Shown here one piece after another: positions 34,466 to 43,126 of a DNA stretch of 64,000 nucleotides. The position numbers were made by a program, and so were the translations under genes. Origin of the DNA: Planococcus sp. CPCC 101016 (GTDB lineage Bacteria > Bacillota > Bacilli > Bacillales_A > Planococcaceae); assembly GCF_007859295.1 (NCBI RefSeq), contig NZ_VOHB01000004.1, positions 282,761-346,760 on the forward strand. Reading direction: 5' to 3'. Every line of letters begins with the position of its first letter. The first letter of the stretch is position 1. The notes under the pieces were generated by a model. It worked only from the letters and a program-made list of their open reading frames with translations. It was not told the origin of the DNA and ran no database searches.

Positions 34466-35026
34466 TTAAGTGAATTTGGCGTAAATGCATGTATCGGTCA
34501 ACCGCTTGCCGTCTACTGACCGTTCGTCGTTTCGCAGAACACCTTCCAAGACAAATCCAAGCTTCTCAGGAATTGCCCGGCTTTTGAGGTTTTCAGCATC
34601 GCATTGAATTTCAAGGCGACGGCATTTCAACGTAGCAAACGCCAAATCGGTCAATGCTGATACAGCCTCCGCCATATAGCCTTTTCCAGTAGCTCTGGAA
34701 TCCAGCCAATAGCCAATTTCCATTTTCGGCACATCCCATTCAATGCTATGAAATCCGGTACTGCCGATAAAATTTCCAGTCTCTTTGTCAAAAATCAGGT
34801 AACGCAAAACTTCCTTTTTGATAAAATTTAAGTGCGCCTCCAATTGGTTGATTTCCGTATCTTGCGGAGATGGCTCTTCCAGCGCAAATCCAAGCCAAGG
34901 CTTTAATTCATCAAGGGAGGCCTGAATAGCTGCGTTCACGACAGCCCCGTCTCCAGGTCTTGGCATGCGCAGCAGCAAACGCTCTGTTCTTATTTCAGTT
35001 GGTACTTCCGGCAATTCCTTTGTCAT
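34466..35026 (-). CDS. RimJ/RimL-type GNAT acetyltransferase
   Basis: 186 residues. IRTERLLLRMPRPGDGAVVNAAIQAS at the start, IGYWLDSRATGKGYMAEAVSALTDLAF (acetyl-CoA site), and NLKSRAIPEKLGFVLEGVLRNDERSVDGKRLTDTCIYAKF are typical of the RimJ/RimL group. Ribosomal-protein or small-molecule acetylation cannot be told apart. It is probably co-transcribed between the MFS and BmrA-like exporter genes. Confidence 0.88.
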   Translation of the reverse strand: MTKELPEVPTEIRTERLLLRMPRPGDGAVVNAAIQASLDELKPWLGFALEEPSPQDTEINQLEAHLNFIKKEVLRYLIFDKETGNFIGSTGFHSIEWDVPKMEIGYWLDSRATGKGYMAEAVSALTDLAFATLKCRRLEIQCDAENLKSRAIPEKLGFVLEGVLRNDERSVDGKRLTDTCIYAKFT

Positions 35027-35057
35027 TTAACATTCCCCTTTTCCAGTTCATTCCGCT

Positions 35058-36275
35058 TTATGAAGCGGCTGCAATTTTCCGGTCACGCGGCAGCCACAGA
35101 CCGACCAAGCCGATGATCGGCAATAAGGATACAACAATCATGGTTTCGTAAACTCCGATGGCATCCATCAATATCCCGATGACCACAGCTCCGATGGCGC
35201 CCATGCCAAAAGCCAAACCAACCGTCAAGCCGGCCATCGTTCCAATTTTGCTGGGAACGAGCTCCTGTGCGTAAACGACTGTGACAGAAAAACTCAACAT
35301 AATAAAGAATCCGATCAACGCCAAGAAAAACAGGACAGCATAAAGCGGGAGGTATGGCAATAAAGCCGCCAGTGGAATCGGAACGATAATGGAAAGCAAA
35401 ATTACGTTCTTGCGCCCGATTCTGTCTGCCATGGGTCCTCCAAAGAAAGTGCCCGCTGCACCCACTCCAAGAAACAAGAAGACATACAGTTGTCCCTGTT
35501 GAATTGTCAGACCGTAGGATTCAATCAAATGGAAAATATAAAAACTCGTCATATTCGTAACGTAGAAAGAACGAGCAAAAATAATGATCATCAAAAGCGA
35601 CAAAGCAATGCCCACCTGTTTTTTCGTCATTTCAGGCAACGAAGACAGCAGCACTTTCTTCACTTTCTGAAGCTTTTCCTGCTCCAGCTGCTGTTTGTAC
35701 CAGAAAGAGATTTTTGTCAGTATGAATATACCAAAAGCAGCGACGAACAAGAACAAAGCAGCTCCTGTCTGTCCGAGCGGCACTAAGATAAAAGCACTGA
35801 TCAGTGGCGCCAATGCTTGTCCGGAGTTTCCGCCCACTTGATAAATTGACTGGGAGAGACCCCGTTTGGATCCAGCTGCCATATAGGAAACACGCGAGCC
35901 TTCCGGATGAAAAACTGCGGAGCCCAGACCAAGAAACGTGACCGACACAAGGATCATCCAATATTCCGGCGCAAACGCTAATCCCGCAATACCGACAAAG
36001 GAGCTTGTCATGCCGAGTGGAAGTGCAAAAGGCATCGGTTTTTTATCACTGATGAATCCTACAACCGGCTGCAGCACAGAAGCAACAATATTCAGCATAA
36101 AAGCAATCAAGCCCAATTGAGTGAACGTCAAGCCAAGATCCGCTTCGAGTATCGGGAACATTGCTGGAATTACGGACTGCAAAGAATCATTTAGCAAATG
36201 GCAGCCGCCAATCGCAAACATTATCGGATAAACCGGATTTCCGGCTAAAGAAGAAGAACTAATCGCTTTTGCCAT
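35058..36275 (-). CDS. MFS transporter, fosmidomycin-resistance (Fsr)-like
   Basis: A 405-residue 12-helix major-facilitator protein. The segments MFAIGGCHLLNDSLQSVIPAMFPIL, FLGLGSAVFHPEGSRVSYMAAG (Fsr-type FHPE motif), SIYQVGGNSGQALAPLI and GPMADRIGRKNVI are seen. Fsr exporters confer drug tolerance. It heads a probable three- to four-gene export cluster with the acetyltransferase, BmrA-like exporter and MerR regulator. Preceded by AGGTTACATC. Confidence 0.88.
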   Translation of the reverse strand: MAKAISSSSLAGNPVYPIMFAIGGCHLLNDSLQSVIPAMFPILEADLGLTFTQLGLIAFMLNIVASVLQPVVGFISDKKPMPFALPLGMTSSFVGIAGLAFAPEYWMILVSVTFLGLGSAVFHPEGSRVSYMAAGSKRGLSQSIYQVGGNSGQALAPLISAFILVPLGQTGAALFLFVAAFGIFILTKISFWYKQQLEQEKLQKVKKVLLSSLPEMTKKQVGIALSLLMIIIFARSFYVTNMTSFYIFHLIESYGLTIQQGQLYVFLFLGVGAAGTFFGGPMADRIGRKNVILLSIIVPIPLAALLPYLPLYAVLFFLALIGFFIMLSFSVTVVYAQELVPSKIGTMAGLTVGLAFGMGAIGAVVIGILMDAIGVYETMIVVSLLPIIGLVGLWLPRDRKIAAAS

Positions 36276-36337
36276 GATGTAACCTCCAATGCAGGTCTAT
36301 AACTTACAATATTTTCATTATAGAGGAATTTACAAAG

Positions 36338-36371
36338 CAAAAACACCTGCGGAAACTCACACAGGTGTTTG
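36338..36371 (-). terminator. Terminator of the DUF3817 gene
   Basis: AAACACCTG/CAGGTGTTT stem with T-rich reverse-strand tail, between the DUF3817 and MFS genes. Confidence 0.75.
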
Positions 36372-36395
36372 ATGTACTAGTTGTTTATGCAGCCA

Positions 36396-36707
36396 TTAAG
36401 CAGCTGAAGTTTTCAGTTGCTGCCAATTTTCAAGCCGCTTGTCTAAAATGAAATTACCGAATGGCAAAAAGGCCGAAGCAACGGCACCAATCGAGAAGCG
36501 GAATGGCCATCTAAAAATGAACGTCATATAGATGGTGACTAAAATGTAAATACTGAACAGCGCTCCATGAATAGGTCCAATCATGCTGACAGCTTCCGGA
36601 AATTCAAAGAAATATTTTAATGGCATGGCAATAAAAAGCAAAATCAATAATGAACTGCCTTCAAGCAGTCCTATAAAACGAAATGTTCCCAATGCATTTT
36701 TGAACAT
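36396..36707 (-). CDS. DUF3817-family membrane protein (YdzA-like)
   Basis: 103 residues, three hydrophobic segments. LGTFRFIGLLEGSSLLILLFIAMPLKY, then IGPIHGALFSIYILVTIYM and the final segment SAFLPFGNFILDKRLE, are diagnostic of DUF3817. These small membrane proteins are common in Bacillales and actinobacteria; the function is unknown. ATG follows GAGGGATAG. Confidence 0.88.
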   Translation of the reverse strand: MFKNALGTFRFIGLLEGSSLLILLFIAMPLKYFFEFPEAVSMIGPIHGALFSIYILVTIYMTFIFRWPFRFSIGAVASAFLPFGNFILDKRLENWQQLKTSAA

Positions 36708-36872
36708 TAACTATCCCTCACAATCTGCCTCTATTATAAAATTGGAAAGGAGCACTGTACAGGAATTTGCGAAGAAATAGGCTAGAGTTTTACGACCGCA
36801 CACAAATTTTAGACACATACTTGGCTGCTCTAGTGTAGAAAATCAGAACCCGCTTTACACTGTCACTATTCC

Positions 36873-38066
36873 TCAACCTAGTTTTACAAAAAGAACTTTC
36901 AGGTAATCGCCTTCTTTGAATTCCTTTTGCACCCGAAAATCGTTCGGCAAGGTGAATTCCTCCACAATGCTGTATTTTCTGCCAAGGTCTTTAAATGCTT
37001 TATCAATAAACCCCTTAAATTTTTTCATTCCAAAAGAGGCACTGTTTGTCGAAGCGACAATAACACCATTTTTTTCTGTAATGTCAATCGCTTCTTTCAT
37101 TAGATTTGTATAGTCTTTGGAAGTGCTGAAGGTGTATTTTTTCGAACGCGCGAAGCTTGGTGGATCCAGGATGACTACGTCAAACTTCAATTCTTTGCGT
37201 TTGGCATATTTAAAATAATTGAAGACATCCATGACCAGGATATCCTGTGTCTCGAAATCAATGCCATTGACGCTGAATTGTTCGATTGTTTTGCTCGAGC
37301 TTCTCTTCGCCAGATCCACACTCGTCGTCTTTACCGCTCCGCCGAGTGCCGCCGCCACTGAAAAAGCACCCGTGTACGAAAAGGTATTGAGCACCGTCTT
37401 GCCTTTGGCATATTTCTGCTTGATAGCATTCCGTACATCCCGCTGGTCCAGAAAAATACCAGTCATGGCCCCGTCGTTTAGGTAAACAGCAAAGTTCACC
37501 CCGTTTTCTTTGACGATCAGTGGAAATTCACCGCGTTGGCCCGTTACGAAATCATCTTCTTCAATATATTGCCCTTTCGTATCGAACCGTTTTTTCTGGT
37601 AAATGCCTTTGCATTCGGCAACATTCTGAAGCGCCGCAATCACTTGGTCCTTAAAGGTATAAACCCCTTCACTGTACCAGCTAAGCAAATAAAAGCCTGC
37701 ATAGTAATCGATGATCAATCCACCAAAGCCGTCGCCTTCGCCATTAAATACACGAAAAGCCGTCGTCTCCGGGTTGCTGAAAAATGCTTGTCTGCGGTCA
37801 ATAGCAGCTACCAACTTGCGTTCAATAAATGCCTGATCAATGTTGTCATTTTCATCGCGCGTCAAGACCCAGCCGAAGCCCTTGTTTTGCAGCCCGTAAT
37901 AGCCCTTAGCTAGAAAACGCCCCTGCTTATCAACTAGCTTCAAAATGCTTCCTTCTGTTTTCAGCAGATCAGGATTTTCCAATGCTTCTTTGGAAATCAA
38001 AGGATACCCTTTAGCGTATTCTGTTTTATATTTATCATTTATTTTAATTGAAATTTCCGATTTCAT
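36873..38066 (-). CDS. Class I SAM-dependent rRNA methyltransferase, RlmI-like
   Basis: 397 residues. An N-terminal PUA-like region (about 1-75) and EEHD-type middle part precede the methyltransferase domain: VLNTFSYTGAFSVAAALGGAVKTTSVDLAKRSS (SAM site) and VVILDPPSFARSKK (motif IV, DPPSF). RlmI makes m5C in 23S rRNA; the Bacillus relatives (YwbD) have not been defined. It is monocistronic, with its ATG behind AGGATGGGG. Confidence 0.88.
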   Translation of the reverse strand: MKSEISIKINDKYKTEYAKGYPLISKEALENPDLLKTEGSILKLVDKQGRFLAKGYYGLQNKGFGWVLTRDENDNIDQAFIERKLVAAIDRRQAFFSNPETTAFRVFNGEGDGFGGLIIDYYAGFYLLSWYSEGVYTFKDQVIAALQNVAECKGIYQKKRFDTKGQYIEEDDFVTGQRGEFPLIVKENGVNFAVYLNDGAMTGIFLDQRDVRNAIKQKYAKGKTVLNTFSYTGAFSVAAALGGAVKTTSVDLAKRSSSKTIEQFSVNGIDFETQDILVMDVFNYFKYAKRKELKFDVVILDPPSFARSKKYTFSTSKDYTNLMKEAIDITEKNGVIVASTNSASFGMKKFKGFIDKAFKDLGRKYSIVEEFTLPNDFRVQKEFKEGDYLKVLFVKLG

Positions 38067-38184
38067 TGTTCCCCATCCTAACTGTCAAACACCGTTTTGC
38101 TTTATAATTAGTGTATACGATAGCCGGCCTTATGCCCACCCTCGCCCTGTGAATTTTGTAAGAATGCCACTAGGAGGAATTACC

Positions 38185-38385
38185 ATGAAACAGAAGTTCC
38201 ATGTCTATAACATTCTGTTAACCACAGGAGAATACCTGGAAAATATTCGAATTGAAGGACCCCTTGAAGATCATTTTTCAGGCGTGGCTGTAAGTCTGTT
38301 TCCGGTGGAGGATATTGAAGGAAAGACGATTGTCTTAAGCATTTTTCATATCGTCAAGGCTGATTTAATCAAAGTAGAAGAATAG
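38185..38385 (+). CDS. Small conserved hypothetical protein, 66 residues
   Basis: Starts at ATG 5 bp after TAGGAGGA; the frame is open further upstream but overlaps the neighbour's promoter region. The sequence MKQKFHVYNILLTTGEYLEN...ADLIKVEE looks like one compact beta-sheet domain without signal peptide or membrane segment. A strong terminator follows 15 bp later, which supports a real monocistronic gene. The family was not recognised. Confidence 0.7.
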   Translation: MKQKFHVYNILLTTGEYLENIRIEGPLEDHFSGVAVSLFPVEDIEGKTIVLSIFHIVKADLIKVEE

Positions 38386-38399
38386 CGATTCACAATCTA

Positions 38400-38437
38400 A
38401 AAAAAGCGTTTTGCACAATGGATGCAAAACGCTTTCT
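38400..38437. terminator. Bidirectional terminator
   Basis: AAAGCGTTTTGCA/TGCAAAACGCTTT, 13-bp perfect stem, between convergent genes. Confidence 0.9.
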
Positions 38438-38439
38438 AC

Positions 38440-38796
38440 TTATTCTTGAATCCATTCCCAGGCTTCAATCATTTCATCCATCTGAAAATGCTTTACTTCA
38501 AGATGCGGCAGCATGTTTTCCATTTCTGCCAATTGCCCCTCTAAATAACTTGAACTGATCACAGCGAATTTATGGAATTGATTCCACGCCTCCATATTCA
38601 CCTGCATACTTTCTCCAAGACCTGTAAAAGCGGAGCCTTCCACTTCATTGATAACTGCATAAATATTAAATTTTCCTTTATCAGCAAATTTATCCTGGAT
38701 AATCTTATCAATCTTGAGTGCATCTTCTTTTGTTGCTGCTCCTTCAAATTCAATCGCAATGGTTTCAGTGTCCTTACTCGGTACAAATGACAGCAT
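38440..38796 (-). CDS. SpoIIAA-like (STAS-fold) protein, paralogue 1
   Basis: 118 residues. MLSFVPSKDTETIAIEFEGAATKEDALKIDKIIQDKF and the C-terminal HLEVKHFQMDEMIEAWEWI match the SpoIIAA-like family (PF11964), an STAS-related fold that lacks the phosphorylatable serine of true anti-anti-sigma factors. Reported members bind lipophilic ligands or membranes; the role is unknown. It lies 29 bp after a paralogue. Confidence 0.82.
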   Translation of the reverse strand: MLSFVPSKDTETIAIEFEGAATKEDALKIDKIIQDKFADKGKFNIYAVINEVEGSAFTGLGESMQVNMEAWNQFHKFAVISSSYLEGQLAEMENMLPHLEVKHFQMDEMIEAWEWIQE

Positions 38797-38825
38797 AATT
38801 TCCCTCCTTCAGCTTATTGCGTTTG

Positions 38826-39188
38826 TTACTGTTCAGCTTTTATCCAACTCCACGCCTGTTTCATTTCATTCATCTTAAAATGTTTGGCTTTGATGCCCGG
38901 TAGAAAATCACTGAGATTCGTCATAGTTTCAAGCCAGTTTTTCTCACTGACGACGGCCAATTTATGGTATTGGCTCCATCGTTTCATATCAATCTTGGCT
39001 TCTTCTGCGATGGCTTTGAGTGTCGGCATCTCTGGCTGCTGCATAATGGCATAAGCATTAAACTGCTGATCTTCTGAAAACTGTTCCTCAATCGCCTGCT
39101 CGAGTTTTTTTAAGTCTTCTTTTGTCACCGTTCCGCTTATCTCAAAAGCAAGTGTCTGTGAATCCTGACTTGGAATAAATGACAGCAT
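38826..39188 (-). CDS. SpoIIAA-like (STAS-fold) protein, paralogue 2
   Basis: 120 residues, sharing the pattern MLSFIPSQDSQTLAFEISGTVTKEDLKKL and the end GIKAKHFKMNEMKQAWSWIK with the next gene, so the two arose by tandem duplication. Both have a strong ribosome-binding site and the same predicted alpha/beta order. It is probably the first gene of the pair's transcript. Confidence 0.82.
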   Translation of the reverse strand: MLSFIPSQDSQTLAFEISGTVTKEDLKKLEQAIEEQFSEDQQFNAYAIMQQPEMPTLKAIAEEAKIDMKRWSQYHKLAVVSEKNWLETMTNLSDFLPGIKAKHFKMNEMKQAWSWIKAEQ

Positions 39189-39288
39189 CCCTATTCCTCC
39201 TTGTTTCTTATAAATCCGATGTTATCCTTCTTATTCCCTATTCCGCAGTCAGCAAACGGGTTCAGTCTAACTCTTACAGTCGTTTAGT

Positions 39289-39303
39289 GATATATTGCAT
39301 AAA
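39289..39303 (+). promoter_or_regulatory. Candidate GntR operator upstream of its own gene
   Basis: GATATATTGCATAAA occurs here and in identical form upstream of brnQ (41596-41610). A TATAAT -10 element follows at about 39332. The shared 15-mer suggests the same regulator acts on both. Confidence 0.55.
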
Positions 39304-39371
39304 ATATTTCATTGCCAGTTTAAATTGGTGTATAATGGGAAGTATCAAGCAGTAGAAAAGGAGATTTTGCA

Positions 39372-40034
39372 ATGCCTATTCCAATAGATTATTCGAAGCC
39401 CATTCGTGTCTCAGCCAAAGAAAGTGCCTACCTTCAATTGCAGCAATGGATCATTGACGGCACGCTACAGCCTGAAGAAAAATTAGTCGATACGGAACTG
39501 GCACAAGCATTGAGCTTAAGCAGAACCCCTATCCGTGAGGCCCTTCAATTATTGGAAGTCCAAGGATTTGTGGAAATGTTTCCTGGAAAGGCAACACGCG
39601 TCACCACTATAAAAAAAGATGATCTCAAAGATCTCCTGCCGCCTCTGGCAGTTCTGCAGGCACTCGCAGCAGAACTGGCAATTCCCAACCTCAACGACAC
39701 TATTTTTGGTTCATTAGAGGAAACCAATCAACGATTTATAGAAGCAATCGACAGTCAGGACGGATTTTCAGCCTTGAAAATTGATCAGGAATTTCACCAG
39801 ATCATTGTTGATGCCGCAAATAATCCCTATATCCATTCAATACTCAGCAGCCTTCAATCTCACGTCAGAAGACAGTTTTTTCACCATTCACTCATGTTGA
39901 CGAAAAGTTCTTATGATGAACATGTACAGATTATCCAGACTTTAAAAGAAAAAGATCCGGGAAAAGTGACAGAGCTCATGAAGTCCAATTGGGTCCGTAC
40001 CATAGAAGAACTATCTGCCGAGAAAAGCCTGTAG
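39372..40034 (+). CDS. GntR-family regulator, FCD subgroup
   Basis: 220 residues. The winged helix AYLQLQQWIIDGTLQPEEKLVDTELAQALSLSRTPIREALQLLEVQGFVEMFPGK is followed by an FCD-type helical ligand domain with DQEFHQIIVDAANNPYI, which supplies metal/effector residues. FCD regulators respond to amino acids, sugar acids or other carboxylates. The motif shared with brnQ upstream suggests control of branched-chain amino-acid uptake (inference). A strong terminator follows. Confidence 0.9.
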   Translation: MPIPIDYSKPIRVSAKESAYLQLQQWIIDGTLQPEEKLVDTELAQALSLSRTPIREALQLLEVQGFVEMFPGKATRVTTIKKDDLKDLLPPLAVLQALAAELAIPNLNDTIFGSLEETNQRFIEAIDSQDGFSALKIDQEFHQIIVDAANNPYIHSILSSLQSHVRRQFFHHSLMLTKSSYDEHVQIIQTLKEKDPGKVTELMKSNWVRTIEELSAEKSL

Positions 40035-40044
40035 CAGGCCAATT

Positions 40045-40092
40045 AAAAAAAGCTGCATCAAAAGCGAGGGGGCTTTTGATGCAGCTTTTTTA
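40045..40092 (+). terminator. Terminator of the GntR gene
   Basis: About 19-bp stem GCTGCATCAAAAGC/GCTTTTGATGCAGC with flanking A and T runs. Confidence 0.92.
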
Positions 40093-40138
40093 TTTTACAG
40101 CTGATCCGGTAATCCGGACCAGCCAGTGGTACCTGAAA

Positions 40139-41509
40139 TTATGCGTTGTGCTGGGCCGTCTGAACCTTCACATGTTTTTTACTGCGAGCAATGACGGTCG
40201 TAATGGCGATAACAATCAAAGCGGGCAAGAGCCATCCAAGTCCGTTGTTGTGTAGCGGAAGAACAGTGGTATAAAAATCGACAATTGACTGCAGCCACGA
40301 AGGATTGTTAACGCCCAACGAAGAAGTTAAGGTTTTCAAGCCATCGACGATGCTGATAAAGAAAGTCACAATAATGGTTGATACGTATACCAGTTGAGCA
40401 TGTCTGAACAGCGGCGACAAGAAAGCCAGAATGATCAGGACGATAGCCAATGGATACAAGAACATCAACACAGGGATCGAATACGTAATGATATTGGCAA
40501 GTCCTGCATTTGTGACAATCAAGGAAAAGACAGAGAAGATAAAGACAAATGTCTTATAACTGATTTTCGGCGCCAGTTTGTGGAAAAATTCAGAAGTGGC
40601 AACTGTCAAGCCAATGGCAGTCGTTAAACATGCCAAAATAATAATCACGGCCAGCAATGTTGCGCCGAATGTTCCAAAATAATAGTCGGAAGCCCCGCTT
40701 AAAACAGGTCCTCCTGTTTCCATGAGACCTAAAGTGCTTGTACTTGTTGACCCTAGATAAGCGATTCCTGTATAGACGATAGCTAAAAGAGCTGCAGCTA
40801 CTACTCCACTCTTCAACGTTGCGGTTAAAACACCTTTAGGTGAATTCACTCCCAATTTGCGGACTGCTGAAATCACGATAATTCCGAAAACCAATGAAGC
40901 GAGCGCATCCATGGTGTTGTAGCCTTCCGTAAACCCTGTAAAGAAAGCGTCACTCGCATAAACTGGCTGCGGTGCTTCCTGGCTGCCCATCGGCTTTACA
41001 AAAGCGGCAACCAGTAAAATACCCAAAGTTACGAGAATGGCTGGCGACAGGATCTTTCCGATACTGTCGACCATTTTTGTCGGATTCAGTGAAACCAATA
41101 AGGAGATTCCAAAGAAAATAAGCGAAAATACAAGCAAACCGATCACTGCATTTGCTTCTCCAATAAACGGAGCAACGCCGACTTCATATGAAACGGCACC
41201 TGTTCTCGGCAACGCGAAGAAAGGACCGATTGTTAAATACAATAACGCGGTGAAAACCAATCCATAAACCGGATGAACACGGCTTGATAAATCTTGCAGG
41301 TCATTGCTTTTCGAATAACCGATTGCCAATATCCCAAGCAAAGGCAGCCCGACACCTGTAACCAAAAATCCGAAGATTGCTACCCAGACATTTGTTCCTG
41401 CATACTGTCCCAATTGTGCCGGAAAGATTAAGTTTCCTGCCCCAAAGAACAACGCAAACAACATCATTCCTACTATCGTATATGACTTAAATGACAACTT
41501 ACTATCCAC
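40139..41509 (-). CDS. brnQ: Branched-chain amino acid:cation symporter
   Basis: A 456-residue BrnQ/LIVCS carrier with about 12 helices. It begins LSFKSYTIVGMMLFALFFGAGNLIFPAQLG, the family signature, and has YNTMDALASLVFGIIVISAVR and AIGLTVATSEFFHKLAP. It imports leucine, isoleucine and valine with sodium or protons. Translation starts at GTG 8 bp after AGGAGG. It faces the GntR gene tail-to-tail across a terminator. Confidence 0.93.
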   Translation of the reverse strand: MDSKLSFKSYTIVGMMLFALFFGAGNLIFPAQLGQYAGTNVWVAIFGFLVTGVGLPLLGILAIGYSKSNDLQDLSSRVHPVYGLVFTALLYLTIGPFFALPRTGAVSYEVGVAPFIGEANAVIGLLVFSLIFFGISLLVSLNPTKMVDSIGKILSPAILVTLGILLVAAFVKPMGSQEAPQPVYASDAFFTGFTEGYNTMDALASLVFGIIVISAVRKLGVNSPKGVLTATLKSGVVAAALLAIVYTGIAYLGSTSTSTLGLMETGGPVLSGASDYYFGTFGATLLAVIIILACLTTAIGLTVATSEFFHKLAPKISYKTFVFIFSVFSLIVTNAGLANIITYSIPVLMFLYPLAIVLIILAFLSPLFRHAQLVYVSTIIVTFFISIVDGLKTLTSSLGVNNPSWLQSIVDFYTTVLPLHNNGLGWLLPALIVIAITTVIARSKKHVKVQTAQHNA

Positions 41510-41590
41510 TACTGCTTCCTCCTAAAAATTATAACGATTTATTTTGCATCACTTACAATTTCGATATAATACATTTCTCTCTAAAAAATG

Positions 41591-41610
41591 TATGCGATAT
41601 ATTGCATAAA
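41591..41610 (-). promoter_or_regulatory. Candidate GntR operator upstream of brnQ
   Basis: TATGCGATATATTGCATA (41591-41608) is an 18-bp inverted repeat with two off-centre mismatches. It includes the 15-mer GATATATTGCATAAA also present before the GntR gene. Confidence 0.6.
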
Positions 41611-41737
41611 GTAATAATACAATATATTGTCCAAAAAGCAAGCTTTCTAATTCAATAAATTTTTAAATTCTGTTTATTTTATAACACTGGGTTTTAAGGT
41701 TATTTTCGCGAAATAGTATATATACTTTTTAACGTAT

Positions 41738-41775
41738 AAAAAACCACACCTTGTCAGCTCTTTTTGTGTGGTTTA
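41738..41775. terminator. Possible terminator hairpin
   Basis: AAACCACAC/GTGTGGTTT with a 16-base T-rich loop. It is remote from any stop codon and its direction is uncertain. Confidence 0.45.
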
Positions 41776-41966
41776 AAGCCGTTCGTTGCCTTGTCGCAAG
41801 GAGATGAAGTCCATAGGTATCCACGAAAAATGCAGCACTCCTTGCATAGGCTGCGAGATGTCGGGACTCCTGAATCTTTTAACAAGATTGCCTAAAGCCT
41901 TTGTTCTTTTTTATTTATTGAGTTGTAGGATTTCTGGATGTACTATACGTCTCCGGTACAATAGCG

Positions 41967-42881
41967 TTAATACCTAAGAGCTGCAACTGACTTGCTGACT
42001 GAAATTTTATCCAAATCATACCCCTTGCTTTTGATGTAATGTTCAACGCCGCTTTTGGCAATATCAATATTATTCTTAGGACCGATGGTAATGTGGCTGA
42101 TCGGCAGCCTCTCTTCAAACTCCACTTCAATATAAGGAATGATGACCCCATGCCGGGCACGAAACTTCACTTTATCGTCTTCTTTTCCGCCCCCGATTAT
42201 GGCAATTCGATATTCTTCTTCGCTTTTAAAGCTGGTATCTTTAAAAAAGATTGCACATGATACAATCATGGAAAAGAAATGGTTTGGTAAAGCAGCTGCC
42301 ACCTGCTCCGCTTCATAACCGCTTACCAATTCAAAGCTATCCAGTAAAAAGTTTGTTAAGACGGCTTCCTGTTCCTGTTTGTTGTAAACAACGAATCCGT
42401 GCAGCGCTGCAGAGCTATCTGGATGGGCACTAACCTTTCCAAGAAGATCAGCTGCAGAAAAACCGATATTATATCCGTCCCCTCTTGCATAGTTATACCA
42501 AAGTGCCAGCGAATCTTCCGTTTGTGACATTGAAAAAATGTAGACTTCAAAACCGCTTTCTACAATTTCTTTCATAAAATGATCCAATGCCTTCTCCAAT
42601 TTTTCAGTAAATAGGTTCCATAGCGATACTTTTTCGGGAATGACCATTTTAGATATCACGTTTTTTAAAACGCCTGAGAAATAAACCAGCTCACTGGAGT
42701 CGTTCAGAAATGTTCCTTTGCTCATCCATAGACGGTTGGTTTCAATCATGCCCATTAAACTATTCAAGCTCGTGTAATGGTATAAACTGTGACCTGGCTC
42801 CTGAACTCTTTTTATTTGTTTGTTAAAGCCACTTATCAAATGATGTTCCAGCTCTTTGGCCAATGTATGGTTGCTGTTCAT
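41967..42881 (-). CDS. DUF2971-domain protein
   Basis: 304 residues. LYHYTSLNSLMGMIETNRLWMSKGTFLNDSSELVYFSG and SLALWYNYARGDGYNIGFSAADL are characteristic DUF2971 motifs; FKSEEEYRIAIIG and HITIGPKNN follow. The family is scattered among bacteria and is sometimes found beside defence or phage genes, and its biochemical activity is unknown. It is a lone gene with a weak ribosome-binding site. Confidence 0.82.
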   Translation of the reverse strand: MNSNHTLAKELEHHLISGFNKQIKRVQEPGHSLYHYTSLNSLMGMIETNRLWMSKGTFLNDSSELVYFSGVLKNVISKMVIPEKVSLWNLFTEKLEKALDHFMKEIVESGFEVYIFSMSQTEDSLALWYNYARGDGYNIGFSAADLLGKVSAHPDSSAALHGFVVYNKQEQEAVLTNFLLDSFELVSGYEAEQVAAALPNHFFSMIVSCAIFFKDTSFKSEEEYRIAIIGGGKEDDKVKFRARHGVIIPYIEVEFEERLPISHITIGPKNNIDIAKSGVEHYIKSKGYDLDKISVSKSVAALRY

Positions 42882-43126
42882 CTAACTGCGCCCTCTTTCG
42901 CTGTCGGAATCTGCGCTTTCCTACTTTCCCGCCGAGTCCGCTTTTGGTTTTCCTATACCCCCTCAGGAGAAATTAAAAATGCTTCTCGCAGATCTTTTTA
43001 TCATTTTTCTAATACTTGGAGACCAGGACAACTCTTTCTCGCTTTTCAAATAAAATGCTGTAAAATAACTTATCATGGAAAGAACCGGGTTTTCATTTCA
43101 CAACTAACCGGAAGGTGGCGTTCTCT

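Larger units (their letters stand above)
41510..41966. other. Intergenic region upstream of brnQ
   Basis: 457 bp. The left third is the brnQ leader with the palindrome TATGCGATATATTGCATA and an AT-rich promoter region. A hairpin (AAACCACAC/GTGTGGTTT, 41741-41774) follows. The right part (41780-41960) has a short cysteine-rich frame that looks non-genic and nothing else recognised. Confidence 0.5.

Noticed and set aside
41786-41977. Cysteine-rich small forward frame (KCSTPCIGCEMSG)
   Set aside because: Starts at TTG without a suitably spaced ribosome site, overlaps the end of the DUF2971 gene and shows no family pattern.
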